Shown here one piece after another: positions 16,839-26,041 of a stretch of DNA of 64,000 nt. A program made the translations under genes and the position numbers. Origin of the DNA: Dyadobacter sp. CY347. Lineage in GTDB: Bacteria > Bacteroidota > Bacteroidia > Cytophagales > Spirosomataceae. A model generated the notes under the pieces. The model was given only the letters and a program-made list of their open reading frames with translations, searched no databases and was not told the origin of the DNA. Numbering within the stretch: position 1 is the first letter of the stretch; each line of letters opens with the position of its first letter. The stretch covers positions 186,001 to 250,000 of the forward strand of contig NZ_JAKFFT010000002.1 of the NCBI RefSeq assembly GCF_021502655.1, written 5' to 3'.

Positions 16839-17450
16839 ATGAAAATTATTTGTGTAGGCAGGAATTATACCGAGCATATAGCTGAATTAAATAACGAAAA
16901 ACCAGACGCTCCCGTAATTTTTTTGAAGCCCGAAACGGCGCAGGTCAGGGCGGGCGAACCGTTCTTTTATCCTGATTTTTCAAAGGATGTCCATTATGAA
17001 GTGGAGCTTGTTGTGAAAATAAACCGGGTAGGAAAGAACATCGAGGAGCGCTTCGCGCACAAGTACTATGACGAAATAGGCGTAGGCATCGACTTCACAG
17101 CAAGGGACTTACAATCTGAATTGAAAGCCAAGGGCTTACCATGGGAACTGGCAAAGGCATTCAATGGTTCGGCGCCGGTTTCTGAGTTTGTGCCTGTATC
17201 CAACTTCGACGACATCCAAAACCTGAATTTTAGTCTGGATGTTAATGGTGAAGAGCGGCAGAATGGTAATTCTTCCATGATGCTCTACCGCATCAACTAT
17301 CTGATCTCTTTTGTTTCCAAATATTTTATGCTCAAAAAAGGTGACCTGATTTTCACAGGAACGCCAAAAGGGGTAGGGCCTGTGCAGATCGGCGATAAGC
17401 TTACAGCGTCCATTGAAGGCAAGAAGATGCTTGAATTATTCGTTAGGTAA
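16839..17450 (+). CDS. Fumarylacetoacetate hydrolase family protein
   Basis: A 203-residue FAH-fold enzyme, the size of the short YcgM/FAHD1 type (acylpyruvase or oxaloacetate decarboxylase-like). It starts IICVGRNYTEH, a family hallmark. Metal ligands are in the HYEVELVV segment (two Glu) and in GIDFTARDLQ (Asp); the C-terminal DLIFTGTPKGVGP loop closes the active site. The substrate is not certain. It is followed by the M23 peptidase gene after about 50 bp with no terminator between. Confidence 0.88.
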   Translation: MKIICVGRNYTEHIAELNNEKPDAPVIFLKPETAQVRAGEPFFYPDFSKDVHYEVELVVKINRVGKNIEERFAHKYYDEIGVGIDFTARDLQSELKAKGLPWELAKAFNGSAPVSEFVPVSNFDDIQNLNFSLDVNGEERQNGNSSMMLYRINYLISFVSKYFMLKKGDLIFTGTPKGVGPVQIGDKLTASIEGKKMLELFVR

Positions 17451-17501
17451 ACCTGATCTTTTATTCGGTTGCGGGATCTTTCATCCATTCACTTCATTTT
17501 C

Positions 17502-19460
17502 ATGCATTATCATTTTCGGGCGATGGTCCGTATTGGTTTGTTATTTTCGGGCTTGATGGGCTTTTGCCTGCCTTCTTTTGCCCAAACACAAACCTATCCA
17601 AAAGGTTATTACCAGTTTCCAATTCGGCCAGGGCTCGCCAATTCGCTTGCCGGCGGGCTGGGGGATTTGCGCAGCAACCATTTTCACGCCGGACTGGACA
17701 TCCGTACAGAGCAGCGGGAAGGATTGAATGTGTACGCGGCGGCTGAGGGTTATGTGTATAAAGTGGCCGTTCAGCGCAGTGGTTATGGCAATGTCATTTA
17801 TTTACGCCATCCCAATGGTCAGACAACGGTTTATGGACATTTGCTGAAATTCAGTGATCCGCTGGCGACCTATGTGCGGGAAGAGCAGTATAAAAAGCAG
17901 ACATTTGAAATTGATCTTTTCCCGGAAGCAGGGAAATTTAATTTCAAAAAGGGCGAGATCATCGCGCTTTCCGGCAACACGGGCGGTTCTGCCGGGCCGC
18001 ATTTGCATTTTGAGATCCGTGATTCCAAAGACAACTTCCTTAATCCGTTGTATTTTGGATTTAATGAAATAAAAGACGTCACACCGCCGAAATTTGTTAA
18101 TCTGGCGATCCGGCCGCTGGACATTAACGGGCGGCTCAACGGTCAGTTTGGTCGGAAGGTTTATGCGCCGGTTAAGCTGAAAGACGGCTCTTACAGGCTT
18201 GCCGACACGGTTTCTGCAACAGGGATCCTGGGCATTGATATGGTTGCGCACGATCAGATGACGGGCACCGGGTTTCGCTACGGTTTGCAATGCATTGAGA
18301 TTAAAATGGATGGGAATGAAGTTTTTTCTTATAACATCGAGATTTTTCCTAACACGGCAACCAGGGATTATAACAACCTGATCGACTACGAAACCGAGCA
18401 GAAAACCGGTCAGCGTTACCTGAAATGCTACGTTCCTGATGGCAATAATTTCAATTTATACAAAACCAATGCGATCAATGGCAAGCTGAACATTGCCGAT
18501 ACATTGCTGCATGAGGTGCGCATCAAGATCACCGATTCCTATGAGAATGCTTCGGAACTGGTTTTCGTCATCAAAGGTGAACCGCAAAACCCGCCACTTC
18601 CGGTTTATGACGTAGAAATAAATCCGGAATACATTCAAACCGATGTACAGGAAAATACATTGGTTGTGAAGGCCAAATATTACAGAAGCACGATCCCTTT
18701 CGCAACTTTGTATTCCAATGGTAAGGAGGTGAAAAAAGAACCTGATTTTTATACAGATGAGTCAGCCGTATTTTTAACAGACTTGCGGGAATACATGCCC
18801 GACTCGGTTAAAATCGGCAAAACGACGGTGAAAACTTTTCTGCGAAGCCAGATTTTTCCCGCAGTTGTATCGAGTTATAAGGCAGACAAATGGTCGGTGG
18901 ATTTCCGGAACACCAGTATTTTTGACACATTGTTCCTGACCGGCCAGCAGAATTTCAATGCATTGACCATTAACAACCGGGGAACGGCGCTCAAAGATTA
19001 TATTTCCGTATCATTCAAGCCGGAAAATGTCCCGGAAAATAAAGAAAGAACGCGTGTTTACCGGTATATCGATGGCTACTATCGATTTTTAGGAGGCGCC
19101 TGGGTTGACAATGAAATCAAATTTGAAACCAGGGAGCTCGGAACTTTTGTTATCCAGACGGACACGCTTCCGCCCAAAATCCGGCTGGTCGAACATAGTA
19201 AGGACCGCATCCGTGGATTTATCGGGGATGCAACTTCCGGAGTTGACCATTACAAAGCATTGATCAACGGGGAATGGGTGCTGATGAATTTTGATTCTAA
19301 AAAAGGCTATATCTGGTCAGAAAAGCAGGATCCTACTAAGCCTTTTGAAGGCGAACTAACGCTGGAAGTGACCGATAGGGCAGGAAATAGTACTATCTTG
19401 CAAACCGAACTGAAAGATCTGCCGGTTGCGCGGAAAAAACCGAAAAAACGAAAAAAGTAA
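17502..19460 (+). CDS. M23 family metallopeptidase, secreted
   Basis: A 652-residue secreted protein whose N-terminal third is an M23 (LytM-like) peptidoglycan endopeptidase. Zinc ligands are HFHAGLD (His..Asp) and HLHFEIRD (His-x-His); the GYGNVIYLRHPNG and VYGHL strands are also typical. About 400 residues after residue 210 are beta-rich and unassigned, ending in the basic tail KKPKKRKK. The start is 17502 or 17523; both leave a signal peptide ending SFAQ. The gene may be cotranscribed with the peroxiredoxin gene five bases downstream. Confidence 0.87.
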   Translation: MHYHFRAMVRIGLLFSGLMGFCLPSFAQTQTYPKGYYQFPIRPGLANSLAGGLGDLRSNHFHAGLDIRTEQREGLNVYAAAEGYVYKVAVQRSGYGNVIYLRHPNGQTTVYGHLLKFSDPLATYVREEQYKKQTFEIDLFPEAGKFNFKKGEIIALSGNTGGSAGPHLHFEIRDSKDNFLNPLYFGFNEIKDVTPPKFVNLAIRPLDINGRLNGQFGRKVYAPVKLKDGSYRLADTVSATGILGIDMVAHDQMTGTGFRYGLQCIEIKMDGNEVFSYNIEIFPNTATRDYNNLIDYETEQKTGQRYLKCYVPDGNNFNLYKTNAINGKLNIADTLLHEVRIKITDSYENASELVFVIKGEPQNPPLPVYDVEINPEYIQTDVQENTLVVKAKYYRSTIPFATLYSNGKEVKKEPDFYTDESAVFLTDLREYMPDSVKIGKTTVKTFLRSQIFPAVVSSYKADKWSVDFRNTSIFDTLFLTGQQNFNALTINNRGTALKDYISVSFKPENVPENKERTRVYRYIDGYYRFLGGAWVDNEIKFETRELGTFVIQTDTLPPKIRLVEHSKDRIRGFIGDATSGVDHYKALINGEWVLMNFDSKKGYIWSEKQDPTKPFEGELTLEVTDRAGNSTILQTELKDLPVARKKPKKRKK

Positions 19461-19464
19461 AAGT

Positions 19465-19923
19465 ATGGGACTTCAAGTTGGCGACCCCGCCCCGGCATTT
19501 TCTGCTAAGGATCAGGATGGTAAGGAAGTGAAACTTTCTGATTTTAAAGGAGAAAAAATCATTCTTTACTTTTATCCAAAGGACGATACACCCGGCTGCA
19601 CGGCGCAATCATGTAACCTTCGTGATAATTATGATGTTCTTTTAAAGCGAGGTTACAAAGTATTGGGCGTAAGTGTGGATGACGAAAAATCGCACAGGAA
19701 ATTTATTAAAAAATATAATCTTCCTTTTCCGTTACTGGCTGATACTGACCAGAAACTGGTGAATGCTTATGGTGTTTGGGGCGAAAAGAAATTATTTGGC
19801 CGCGATTATATGGGTATCATCCGCACTACATTCGTCATAGATGAGAACGGCGTGATTGAAGAAGTGGTGCAGAAAGTGGATACGGAAAATCACACTGATC
19901 AAATTCTTAACAAAAGTGAGTAA
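19465..19923 (+). CDS. bcp: Thiol peroxidase, PrxQ/BCP type
   Basis: A 152-residue atypical two-Cys peroxiredoxin that reduces H2O2 and organic peroxides using thioredoxin. The peroxidatic Cys is in TPGCTAQSC and the resolving Cys lies five residues later, the PrxQ C-x4-C arrangement. The rest (FYPKDDTPG, VLGVSVDD, LLADTDQK) is standard. The ATG at 19465 follows the M23 stop by four bases, so translation is probably coupled. No signal peptide, so it is cytoplasmic. Confidence 0.93.
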   Translation: MGLQVGDPAPAFSAKDQDGKEVKLSDFKGEKIILYFYPKDDTPGCTAQSCNLRDNYDVLLKRGYKVLGVSVDDEKSHRKFIKKYNLPFPLLADTDQKLVNAYGVWGEKKLFGRDYMGIIRTTFVIDENGVIEEVVQKVDTENHTDQILNKSE

Positions 19924-20018
19924 TAATGAGTCATTTGGAAAGCCGTAATAATAGGATATTTACGAGCTGAAAAATGTACGCACAGAGAACGTATTTGATA
20001 AATAGAAAATCGATAAAC

Positions 20019-20876
20019 ATGGAAGTTGAACAATTAGAAAAAGTAGCCTCACAAGTTCGCAGGGACATTGTCCGTATGGTGCACGGCTGCCAGTCGGGAC
20101 ACCCCGGAGGTTCCCTGGGCTGTACAGAATTACTTGTGGCGCTTTATTTTGAGCGTATGCATTTGAAAGGACAGGATGGCAAGCCGGTTTTTGACATGGA
20201 TGGCAAGGATGAAGACCTGTTTTTCCTTTCTAACGGACATATTTCGCCGGTTTGGTATAGCACGCTGGCACGCAAAGGATATTTCCCGGTTGAGGAAATG
20301 GCTACTTTCCGGAAGCTGGATTCGCGCTTGCAGGGTCACCCGACCACGCACGAGCATTTGGAAGGCATCCGCATTGCATCGGGATCATTGGGACAGGGAA
20401 TGTCTGTGGCCATTGGTGCAGCGCTTGCAAAGAAGCTGAATGGCGATAAAGGTTTGGTTTACGTATTAATGGGCGACGGCGAGCAGCAGGAAGGCCAGGT
20501 TTGGGAAGCAGCAACATTTGCACCGCACCATCAGGTTGATAACCTCGTTGCATTCATTGACTTAAACGGTCAGCAAATTGACGGCCCGACGGTGAAAGTA
20601 ATGAACAACCGTGATTTGGGTAAAAAATATGAGGCATTCGGATGGGAAGTGATTTCTATCGAAGAAGGCAATGATATGGCAGCAGTGCTGAAAGGTCTTT
20701 ACGAAGCAAAAAGCAGGCTGGGTCACGGCAGACCAATCATGGTTCTGTTGCACACAGGAATGGGTTTTGGTGTTGATTTCATGATGGGCAGCCACAAATG
20801 GCACGGCGTAGCGCCTAATGATGAGCAACTTGCGGCAGCGCTCGGCCAGTTGGAAGAAACAATGGGAGACTATTAA
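20019..20876 (+). CDS. Transketolase, N-terminal subunit
   Basis: A 285-residue protein matching the thiamine-diphosphate (PP) half of transketolase, which moves two-carbon units in the pentose phosphate pathway. Family features are GHPGGSLGCTELLVALYF, SNGHISPVWYSTLARKGY, and the ThDP/Mg motif GDGEQQEGQVWEA. The ATG at 20019 was chosen because the protein family begins with a short helix before VRRDIVRMV. The partner half is encoded nine bases downstream. Split transketolase is common in Bacteroidota and archaea. Confidence 0.95.
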   Translation: MEVEQLEKVASQVRRDIVRMVHGCQSGHPGGSLGCTELLVALYFERMHLKGQDGKPVFDMDGKDEDLFFLSNGHISPVWYSTLARKGYFPVEEMATFRKLDSRLQGHPTTHEHLEGIRIASGSLGQGMSVAIGAALAKKLNGDKGLVYVLMGDGEQQEGQVWEAATFAPHHQVDNLVAFIDLNGQQIDGPTVKVMNNRDLGKKYEAFGWEVISIEEGNDMAAVLKGLYEAKSRLGHGRPIMVLLHTGMGFGVDFMMGSHKWHGVAPNDEQLAAALGQLEETMGDY

Positions 20877-20885
20877 TTATATACA

Positions 20886-21842
20886 ATGAAAAAATACACC
20901 TTCACTGAGAAGAAAGATACACGTTCTGGCTTTGGGGCCGGAATGCATGTGTTGGGGCAGCAGAATCCAAATGTGGTTGCACTTTGTGCTGACCTTGTTG
21001 GTTCGCTGAAACTCGAACCATTTATAAAAGAAAATCCTGACCGTTTTATCCAGTGCGGTATTTCGGAAGCTAATATGATCGGTGTTTCTGCCGGTTTGAC
21101 CATTGGTGGTAAAATTCCTTTTGCAACAACATTCGCAAACTTTGCGACTGGCCGTGTTTATGACCAGATCCGTCAAAGTGTTGCTTATTCCAATAAAAAT
21201 GTGAAAATCTGTGCTTCACATGCAGGTTTGACATTGGGAGAAGATGGCGCTACGCACCAGATCCTTGAAGACCTTGGAATGATGAAAATGTTGCCGGGAA
21301 TGACGGTTATCAATCCTTGCGACTACAACCAGACAAAAGCAGCTACCATCGCGATAGCTGATTACGAAGGTCCTGTTTACCTGCGTTTCGGACGTCCCGT
21401 AATTCCTGTTTTCACGGATGCAGATCAAAAATTTGAGATCGGTAAGGCGTGGATGGTGAATGAAGGAACGGATGTGAGCATTTTTGCGACAGGCCACATG
21501 GTGTGGGAAGCGATCCAGGCGGGTGAAATTTTGGAAGCAGAAGGCATCAATGCGGAGATCATTAACATTCACACCATTAAGCCTTTGGATGAAGAAGCAA
21601 TCCTGAAATCAATTGAAAAAACAGGTTGTGTTGTAACAGCTGAGGAGCATAACCGCATTGGTGGCTTGGGCGACAGCGTTGCACAGGTGTTAGTTAAAAA
21701 TAAATTGGTTCCTCAGGAATATGTGGCGGTGAACGATAGCTTCGGAGAAAGCGGAACGCCTACGCAACTGATGGAGAAATACGGCTTGACAGCGAAGCAC
21801 ATTGTGGAAGCTGCAAAACGCGCAATCGAAAGAAAAAAATAG
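20886..21842 (+). CDS. Transketolase, C-terminal subunit
   Basis: A 318-residue protein with the pyrimidine-binding and C-terminal domains of transketolase. The catalytic Glu is in the QCGISEANMIG segment, with PFATTFANFATGR, ASHAGLTLGEDGATHQ and the C-terminal TAEEHNRIGGLGDSVA typical of the family. It forms the active enzyme with the product of the preceding gene. A long hairpin terminator follows. Confidence 0.95.
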   Translation: MKKYTFTEKKDTRSGFGAGMHVLGQQNPNVVALCADLVGSLKLEPFIKENPDRFIQCGISEANMIGVSAGLTIGGKIPFATTFANFATGRVYDQIRQSVAYSNKNVKICASHAGLTLGEDGATHQILEDLGMMKMLPGMTVINPCDYNQTKAATIAIADYEGPVYLRFGRPVIPVFTDADQKFEIGKAWMVNEGTDVSIFATGHMVWEAIQAGEILEAEGINAEIINIHTIKPLDEEAILKSIEKTGCVVTAEEHNRIGGLGDSVAQVLVKNKLVPQEYVAVNDSFGESGTPTQLMEKYGLTAKHIVEAAKRAIERKK

Positions 21843-21883
21843 TTTATTGAAGTTTCTGGCCGGCTTTTTGTCGCCGGAAATCA

Positions 21884-21933
21884 TTGAGTCTTGCGAAAGG
21901 TTAAAACATTGTTTTACTTTTTGCAAGACTCAA
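21884..21933 (+). terminator. Long hairpin after the transketolase operon
   Basis: Arms of 24-25 nt beginning TTGAGTCTTGC and ending GCAAGACTCAA pair with two G-T pairs and one bulge, and are followed by AAATTTTATTT. It lies 42 bp after the stop codon. It is probably the operon terminator, although its stem is unusually long. Confidence 0.6.
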
Positions 21934-22004
21934 ATTTTATTTGCCCTGAACCAAAAAATGAACTATTATTGACTTGTGTTGATTCGGGAATTAGTATTGA
22001 TTAA

Positions 22005-22547
22005 ATGTCTGACGAAGAATTATTATCCCTTTTTGAAAATCCCGAAACGCGCCGGAACGCTTTCAGTCAGCTGGTGCGGAAGTATCAGCAAAAAGTATAT
22101 TGGCTGGTAAGGAAAATGGTTGTCGACCATGATGATGCGAATGACATTACACAGGATGTTTTTATCAAAGCATGGACGGCCCTGGAAAATTTCCGTGGCG
22201 ATGCCAAGTTTTACACGTGGCTTTACCGGATCGCCAGTAATGAGGCCATTAATTTTCTCAACAAAAAAAGAAAGCGCTTTTTCATTTCTATTAATGATGT
22301 GGAAAGTGAGCTGGCGGAAAAACTGGAAGCCGATCCGCTGGTAAGCGGCGATGCCATTCAGCTGAAATTACAGAAGGCATTATTAAAATTACCAGAAAAG
22401 CAAAGGCTGGTTTTTAACCTGAAATATTTTGAAGAATTGCCTTATGAGGAGATTTCCCAGATCACCGGCACGTCGGTAGGAGCGCTAAAAGCTTCATATC
22501 ATTGGGCTTCAAAAAAAATTGAGGATTATTTAAACGAAACGGATTAA
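22005..22547 (+). CDS. ECF-family RNA polymerase sigma factor
   Basis: A 180-residue ECF sigma factor. Region 2 is intact: YQQKVYWLVRKMV, DHDDANDITQDVF (core binding), and FYTWLYRIASNEAINFLNKKR (-10 recognition and melting). Region 4 is KLPEKQRLVFNLKYFEELPYEEISQITGTSVGALKASYHWA with a clear helix-turn-helix. It directs transcription of an unknown regulon, probably envelope stress given its two downstream neighbours, a membrane protein and an Spy/CpxP-like protein. Confidence 0.93.
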   Translation: MSDEELLSLFENPETRRNAFSQLVRKYQQKVYWLVRKMVVDHDDANDITQDVFIKAWTALENFRGDAKFYTWLYRIASNEAINFLNKKRKRFFISINDVESELAEKLEADPLVSGDAIQLKLQKALLKLPEKQRLVFNLKYFEELPYEEISQITGTSVGALKASYHWASKKIEDYLNETD

Positions 22548-22601
22548 ACCATTTCAAACCAGTTTGGTCAAACCTTTACAAGAGTTGAAATATAAATAAT
22601 C

Positions 22602-23042
22602 ATGGATAATAAGCGCATACGACTGGATGATCTGAAAAAGGAGGTTCCTTTCACGGTCCCTGAGGACTATTTTGACAAACTGCCTCAGATGATCCAGTCA
22701 AGAATCCCTTCGGAACCTGTTCGCAAGCCCGTTATTGGCTGGTCGTGGCAACGTTCGCTGGCGCTTGTGTCGGCTATGGCTTTGATATTAATGTTGGTAT
22801 GGGTAACCGTTCCGGAACGCCAGGGATCGCTTGGACAGGAGCCGTTAAGTGGCATCAGCAATGCATCCATAGTGAGTTACCTGGAAGATCAGGATTTGAG
22901 TTACTACGATTTAAGTGAGCATAAAGTTGTTCAGAAAGCATTTGACACGGATTCTACTGTACTTTTTTATCTGGACGGACTTGAAGATGACATTCTTCGC
23001 CAGCAATTACAGGAATCGGTTTCAAGCTCTGAGACGATTTGA
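22602..23042 (+). CDS. Single-pass membrane protein, probable anti-sigma factor
   Basis: A 146-residue protein with an N-terminal segment typical of Bacteroidota sigma-operon partners (FTVPEDYFDKLPQMIQSRI), one membrane helix near residues 50-67 (SLALVSAMALILMLVWV) and a short acidic C-terminal domain. I see no zinc HxxxCxxC motif, so it is not a ZAS anti-sigma factor. Position 54 bp after the ECF sigma gene makes it the likely regulator of that sigma; this is inferred from context. Confidence 0.65.
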   Translation: MDNKRIRLDDLKKEVPFTVPEDYFDKLPQMIQSRIPSEPVRKPVIGWSWQRSLALVSAMALILMLVWVTVPERQGSLGQEPLSGISNASIVSYLEDQDLSYYDLSEHKVVQKAFDTDSTVLFYLDGLEDDILRQQLQESVSSSETI

Positions 23043-23061
23043 CCCTAACAATAATTATAAA

Positions 23062-23517
23062 ATGAACTTACGACTTATTGCCAGACACCGGAATTTACTG
23101 TTAATGCTGTTCATAACGCTGTTTTCAATCACAGCGGCGAGCGCCCAAAAGAAATCTGAGGAAGAGATTAGGAGGATTCAGGATGCAAAGGTGGCCATTA
23201 TTACCAATCGACTGAATTTGACACCTGAGCAATCAACAGGTTTTTGGCCTGTTTACAATGAATATTCTCAAAAACGCAGAGAGATCCACAGGGCGCAGCG
23301 GAAGATCATTAATGATAAAAAAGCAGAAGGCCAGACGGATGATCAAGTCCTTAACAACCTGAAAGAAGTGCAGGATCTGCGTCAGAAAGAGCTGGATCTT
23401 GAAAAAGAATATCAAAACCGATTTTTAAAGGTGATTACCGCAAGTCAAGTGATCGAATTATATAAGGCGGAACGTACATTTAATGATATGCTTATCCAGC
23501 GCCTAAAGAACAAATAG
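23062..23517 (+). CDS. Secreted Spy/CpxP-like helical protein
   Basis: A 151-residue protein with a signal peptide (LLLMLFITLFSITAASA, then QKKSEEE). The mature part is helical and charged, with LTPEQSTGFWPVYNEYSQKRREI, resembling Spy/CpxP-type periplasmic chaperones with their LTPEQ-type repeats. The family damps envelope stress by binding unfolded proteins. The start at 23062 gives the signal peptide at the very N-terminus. It is 19 bp from the preceding gene and ends the sigma operon. Confidence 0.7.
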   Translation: MNLRLIARHRNLLLMLFITLFSITAASAQKKSEEEIRRIQDAKVAIITNRLNLTPEQSTGFWPVYNEYSQKRREIHRAQRKIINDKKAEGQTDDQVLNNLKEVQDLRQKELDLEKEYQNRFLKVITASQVIELYKAERTFNDMLIQRLKNK

Positions 23518-23562
23518 AACTTACAGAATTTTAACCGGCTTATCGGCTTATTACAAATCGTT

Positions 23563-23599
23563 ATCCCACGCACTGGCTTTGCTGGTGGTGGGATTTTTT
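23563..23599 (+). terminator. Intrinsic terminator after the ECF sigma operon
   Basis: ATCCCAC pairs with GTGGGAT, with an inner CAC/GTG pair, followed by a run of six T residues. Confidence 0.75.
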
Positions 23600-23604
23600 A
23601 ATGC

Positions 23605-23635
23605 AAAATAGCCGGAGGAATGCCCCGGCTATTTT
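23605..23635. terminator. Bidirectional terminator between convergent genes
   Basis: A perfect 11-bp stem (AAAATAGCCGG / CCGGCTATTTT) with a nine-base loop, A-rich on the left and T-rich on the right. It can stop transcription from both the sigma operon (plus) and the SulP gene (minus). Confidence 0.8.
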
Positions 23636-23656
23636 TGCTATTCGGATGATGGAAGG

Positions 23657-25234
23657 TTAATGACCACCAACCACTTCCACACCACTGATTCCCTTAGTTT
23701 CTACGGTTATATTACGCAGCGGCGCTGCATGCTTCTTGAAATCCTGGATGATTTCCAGCACATCATAATCAATATTCATAGACTTGCTGCCATCGATCAC
23801 AACCGTGGAATTATCCGGCAAGTGATCCAATGTTGCACTAATGCTGCCCTTGTTCAGGAATGTTACTTCCTCAGATAGGATCAGCGTGATTACATCCCCA
23901 TCTCTGTGTTTCTCTTTCACATAATGGTAAGAATGTTTGTAGTTTTTCCGAAGGATAAAGTAAATCGCGACCACCATTCCAATAGCAATCCCTTTCAAAA
24001 GATCAGTGCTGAGAATAGCAATAATGGTTACGATAAATGGAATAAACTGCTCTTTGCCAAGTTGATACATTCCCTTGTAAAGAGAGAATTTGGACAATTT
24101 ATAACCCACCATTAGCAACACTGCTGCAAGCGATGCTAATGGGATGAAATTTAAAAAAGTTGGGATAAATAACGCCGATAGCAATAAAATAGAACCATGT
24201 GTTATGGTCGCCATCTTCGTTCTTCCGCCAGAATCGATATTTGCGGAGCTTCGCACGATCACCTGGGTAATGGGCAAACCGCCGATCATCCCCGAAGTAA
24301 TGTTACCAACGCCCTGAGCGATCAGCTCGCGGTTGGTTGGCGTATTCCTTTTGAAAGGGTCGAGCTTATCCGTTGCTTCAACGCACAGCAAGGTTTCAAG
24401 GCTGGCAACAATGGCCAGGGTCAAACCGATGGTATAGGTTTCAACCCGGGTAATTGCGGAGAAATCCGGTGTTTTGAAAAAACTGAAAAACTCGCTTGCA
24501 GAAGACGCAACAGGCAATTGTACCAAATGCTCGCCCGACATTGCCAAATCAGGAATGGATGTTGAAAAGAAAAGATTAAGCAAGATCCCGGTGATTACCA
24601 CAAACAATGCGCCTGGAATAAACCGGAAAAGCTGCACTCTTTTCATGAACGGCCTGTCAAACAGGATCAGCAATCCAAGCGAAACGATGGATATGATGAT
24701 GGCGCCGGTGCTGCTATACTTTACTGCATTGAAAAGCTCGGTAAATGTATTCTGGCCGTCTTTCTGACTGAATGCTTCATCACCCATAAAGTCTGCATCA
24801 TAGCCGAAAGCATGCGGAATTTCCTTCAAAATCAAGGTTATCCCAATGGCGGCCAACATTCCTTTGATTACAGAAGAGGGGAAGTAATAGCCAATGATTC
24901 CGGCTTTCATAAATCCTGCAATGACCTGGATAATTCCTGAAATCACAACAGCAAGAAGAAAGGCCTCGAAGCTGCCCAGCGTATCCAGCGCATTGAGTAC
25001 GATCACCACCAACCCGGCCGCGGGACCAGAAACCCCAAGCGATGATCCGCTCATAGCACCCACCACAATCCCGCCGATCATTCCGGCTATGATCCCTGAA
25101 AAGAGCAGATCCGACCGGCCTGTGGAAGCCAGAGCAACACCAAGACATAATGGTAAAGCAACCAGATAAACGACCAGCCCGGCGGGGATATCATATTTTA
25201 GGTTGGAAAATAAATTCTTTTTATCTGCTGACAT
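23657..25234 (-). CDS. SulP family anion transporter, probable bicarbonate carrier
   Basis: A 525-residue SulP/SLC26 transporter. The membrane domain (about 15-390) begins YDIPAGLVVYLVALPLCLGVALAS and contains GVSGPAAGLVVIV and NRELIAQGVGNITSGMIGGLP, both diagnostic. The C-terminus is a short cytoplasmic STAS domain (EEVTFLNKGSI, VVIDGSKSMNIDYDV). The beta-carbonic anhydrase gene lies 45 bp upstream on the same strand; this pairing is known for SulP bicarbonate transporters, so bicarbonate rather than sulfate is the likelier substrate. This is inferred from context. The start at 25234 skips a poorly matched seven-residue extension. Confidence 0.9.
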   Translation of the reverse strand: MSADKKNLFSNLKYDIPAGLVVYLVALPLCLGVALASTGRSDLLFSGIIAGMIGGIVVGAMSGSSLGVSGPAAGLVVIVLNALDTLGSFEAFLLAVVISGIIQVIAGFMKAGIIGYYFPSSVIKGMLAAIGITLILKEIPHAFGYDADFMGDEAFSQKDGQNTFTELFNAVKYSSTGAIIISIVSLGLLILFDRPFMKRVQLFRFIPGALFVVITGILLNLFFSTSIPDLAMSGEHLVQLPVASSASEFFSFFKTPDFSAITRVETYTIGLTLAIVASLETLLCVEATDKLDPFKRNTPTNRELIAQGVGNITSGMIGGLPITQVIVRSSANIDSGGRTKMATITHGSILLLSALFIPTFLNFIPLASLAAVLLMVGYKLSKFSLYKGMYQLGKEQFIPFIVTIIAILSTDLLKGIAIGMVVAIYFILRKNYKHSYHYVKEKHRDGDVITLILSEEVTFLNKGSISATLDHLPDNSTVVIDGSKSMNIDYDVLEIIQDFKKHAAPLRNITVETKGISGVEVVGGH

Positions 25235-25279
25235 ACGATTATCGCTAAGAGTCAAATATTAAATGAGGGCTGCTTAATG

Positions 25280-25927
25280 TCAGGCGATAACCGGAACGTC
25301 CATCCGATATACATTCTCCATATCGTCTGTACTGTCCATCGTAATGCCGAGATCCTGAAGAACGCCGGTGCCGACTGCGTACACTACACCGTGCACTTGC
25401 AAAGGCTTTTTATTTGCCCAGGCATTCTGCACGATCGAAGTTTTGGCAAGGTCCATCACCTGCTCAATCACATTGAGCTCAACAAGCCGGTCGGTTCTTT
25501 TCTGAGTGTCCTCAATGGCGTTCAGTTCTTCCTGATGCAACCTGTAAACATCTTTGATATGTCTCAGCCAGTTATCGATCAGGCCCACTTGCTTGTTGCC
25601 CATTGCAGCAGCAACACCGCCACAGCCGTAGTGACCGCAAACGATAATGTGCTGTACACCAAGCACATTGACAGAATAATCCAGCACGCTCAACATGCTC
25701 ATATCCGTATGAATGACCATATTGGCAATGTTGCGATGCACGAAAATATCGCCAGGCATGGTGCCGGTTAATGCATTTGCGGGAACGCGGCTATCGGAAC
25801 AACCGATCCAGAGGAATTTAGGGCTTTGTCCGTTTGCTAGTTTGGTGAAGAATTCAGGATCTTGCTGATTTGTTTCTGCAACCCATTTTTTATTGTTTTC
25901 AAATAGCTGGTTATACGACTTAATCAT
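25280..25927 (-). CDS. Beta-class carbonic anhydrase
   Basis: A 215-residue enzyme that interconverts CO2 and bicarbonate. Zinc ligands are visible: Cys in WIGCSDSRVPAN (with the Asp-Arg dyad) and His-x2-Cys in CGHYGCGGV. No signal peptide, so it is cytoplasmic. It lies directly upstream of the SulP transporter on the same strand and is probably cotranscribed. Confidence 0.95.
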   Translation of the reverse strand: MIKSYNQLFENNKKWVAETNQQDPEFFTKLANGQSPKFLWIGCSDSRVPANALTGTMPGDIFVHRNIANMVIHTDMSMLSVLDYSVNVLGVQHIIVCGHYGCGGVAAAMGNKQVGLIDNWLRHIKDVYRLHQEELNAIEDTQKRTDRLVELNVIEQVMDLAKTSIVQNAWANKKPLQVHGVVYAVGTGVLQDLGITMDSTDDMENVYRMDVPVIA

Positions 25928-26041
25928 GATTTTTGAATTGAATTAGATTGAATAGGAGAACTTAGACGATACTTCCGGCGAAATGTGTACGCACACATTC
26001 ACAGGAGCACCATGCTCACAAAAAAATAATGCAGGAAAAAA

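Noticed and set aside
25960..26000. Inverted repeat AATGTGT..ACACATT beside the carbonic anhydrase gene
   Set aside because: Only seven-bp arms without a T tract; it does not support an operator or terminator call.
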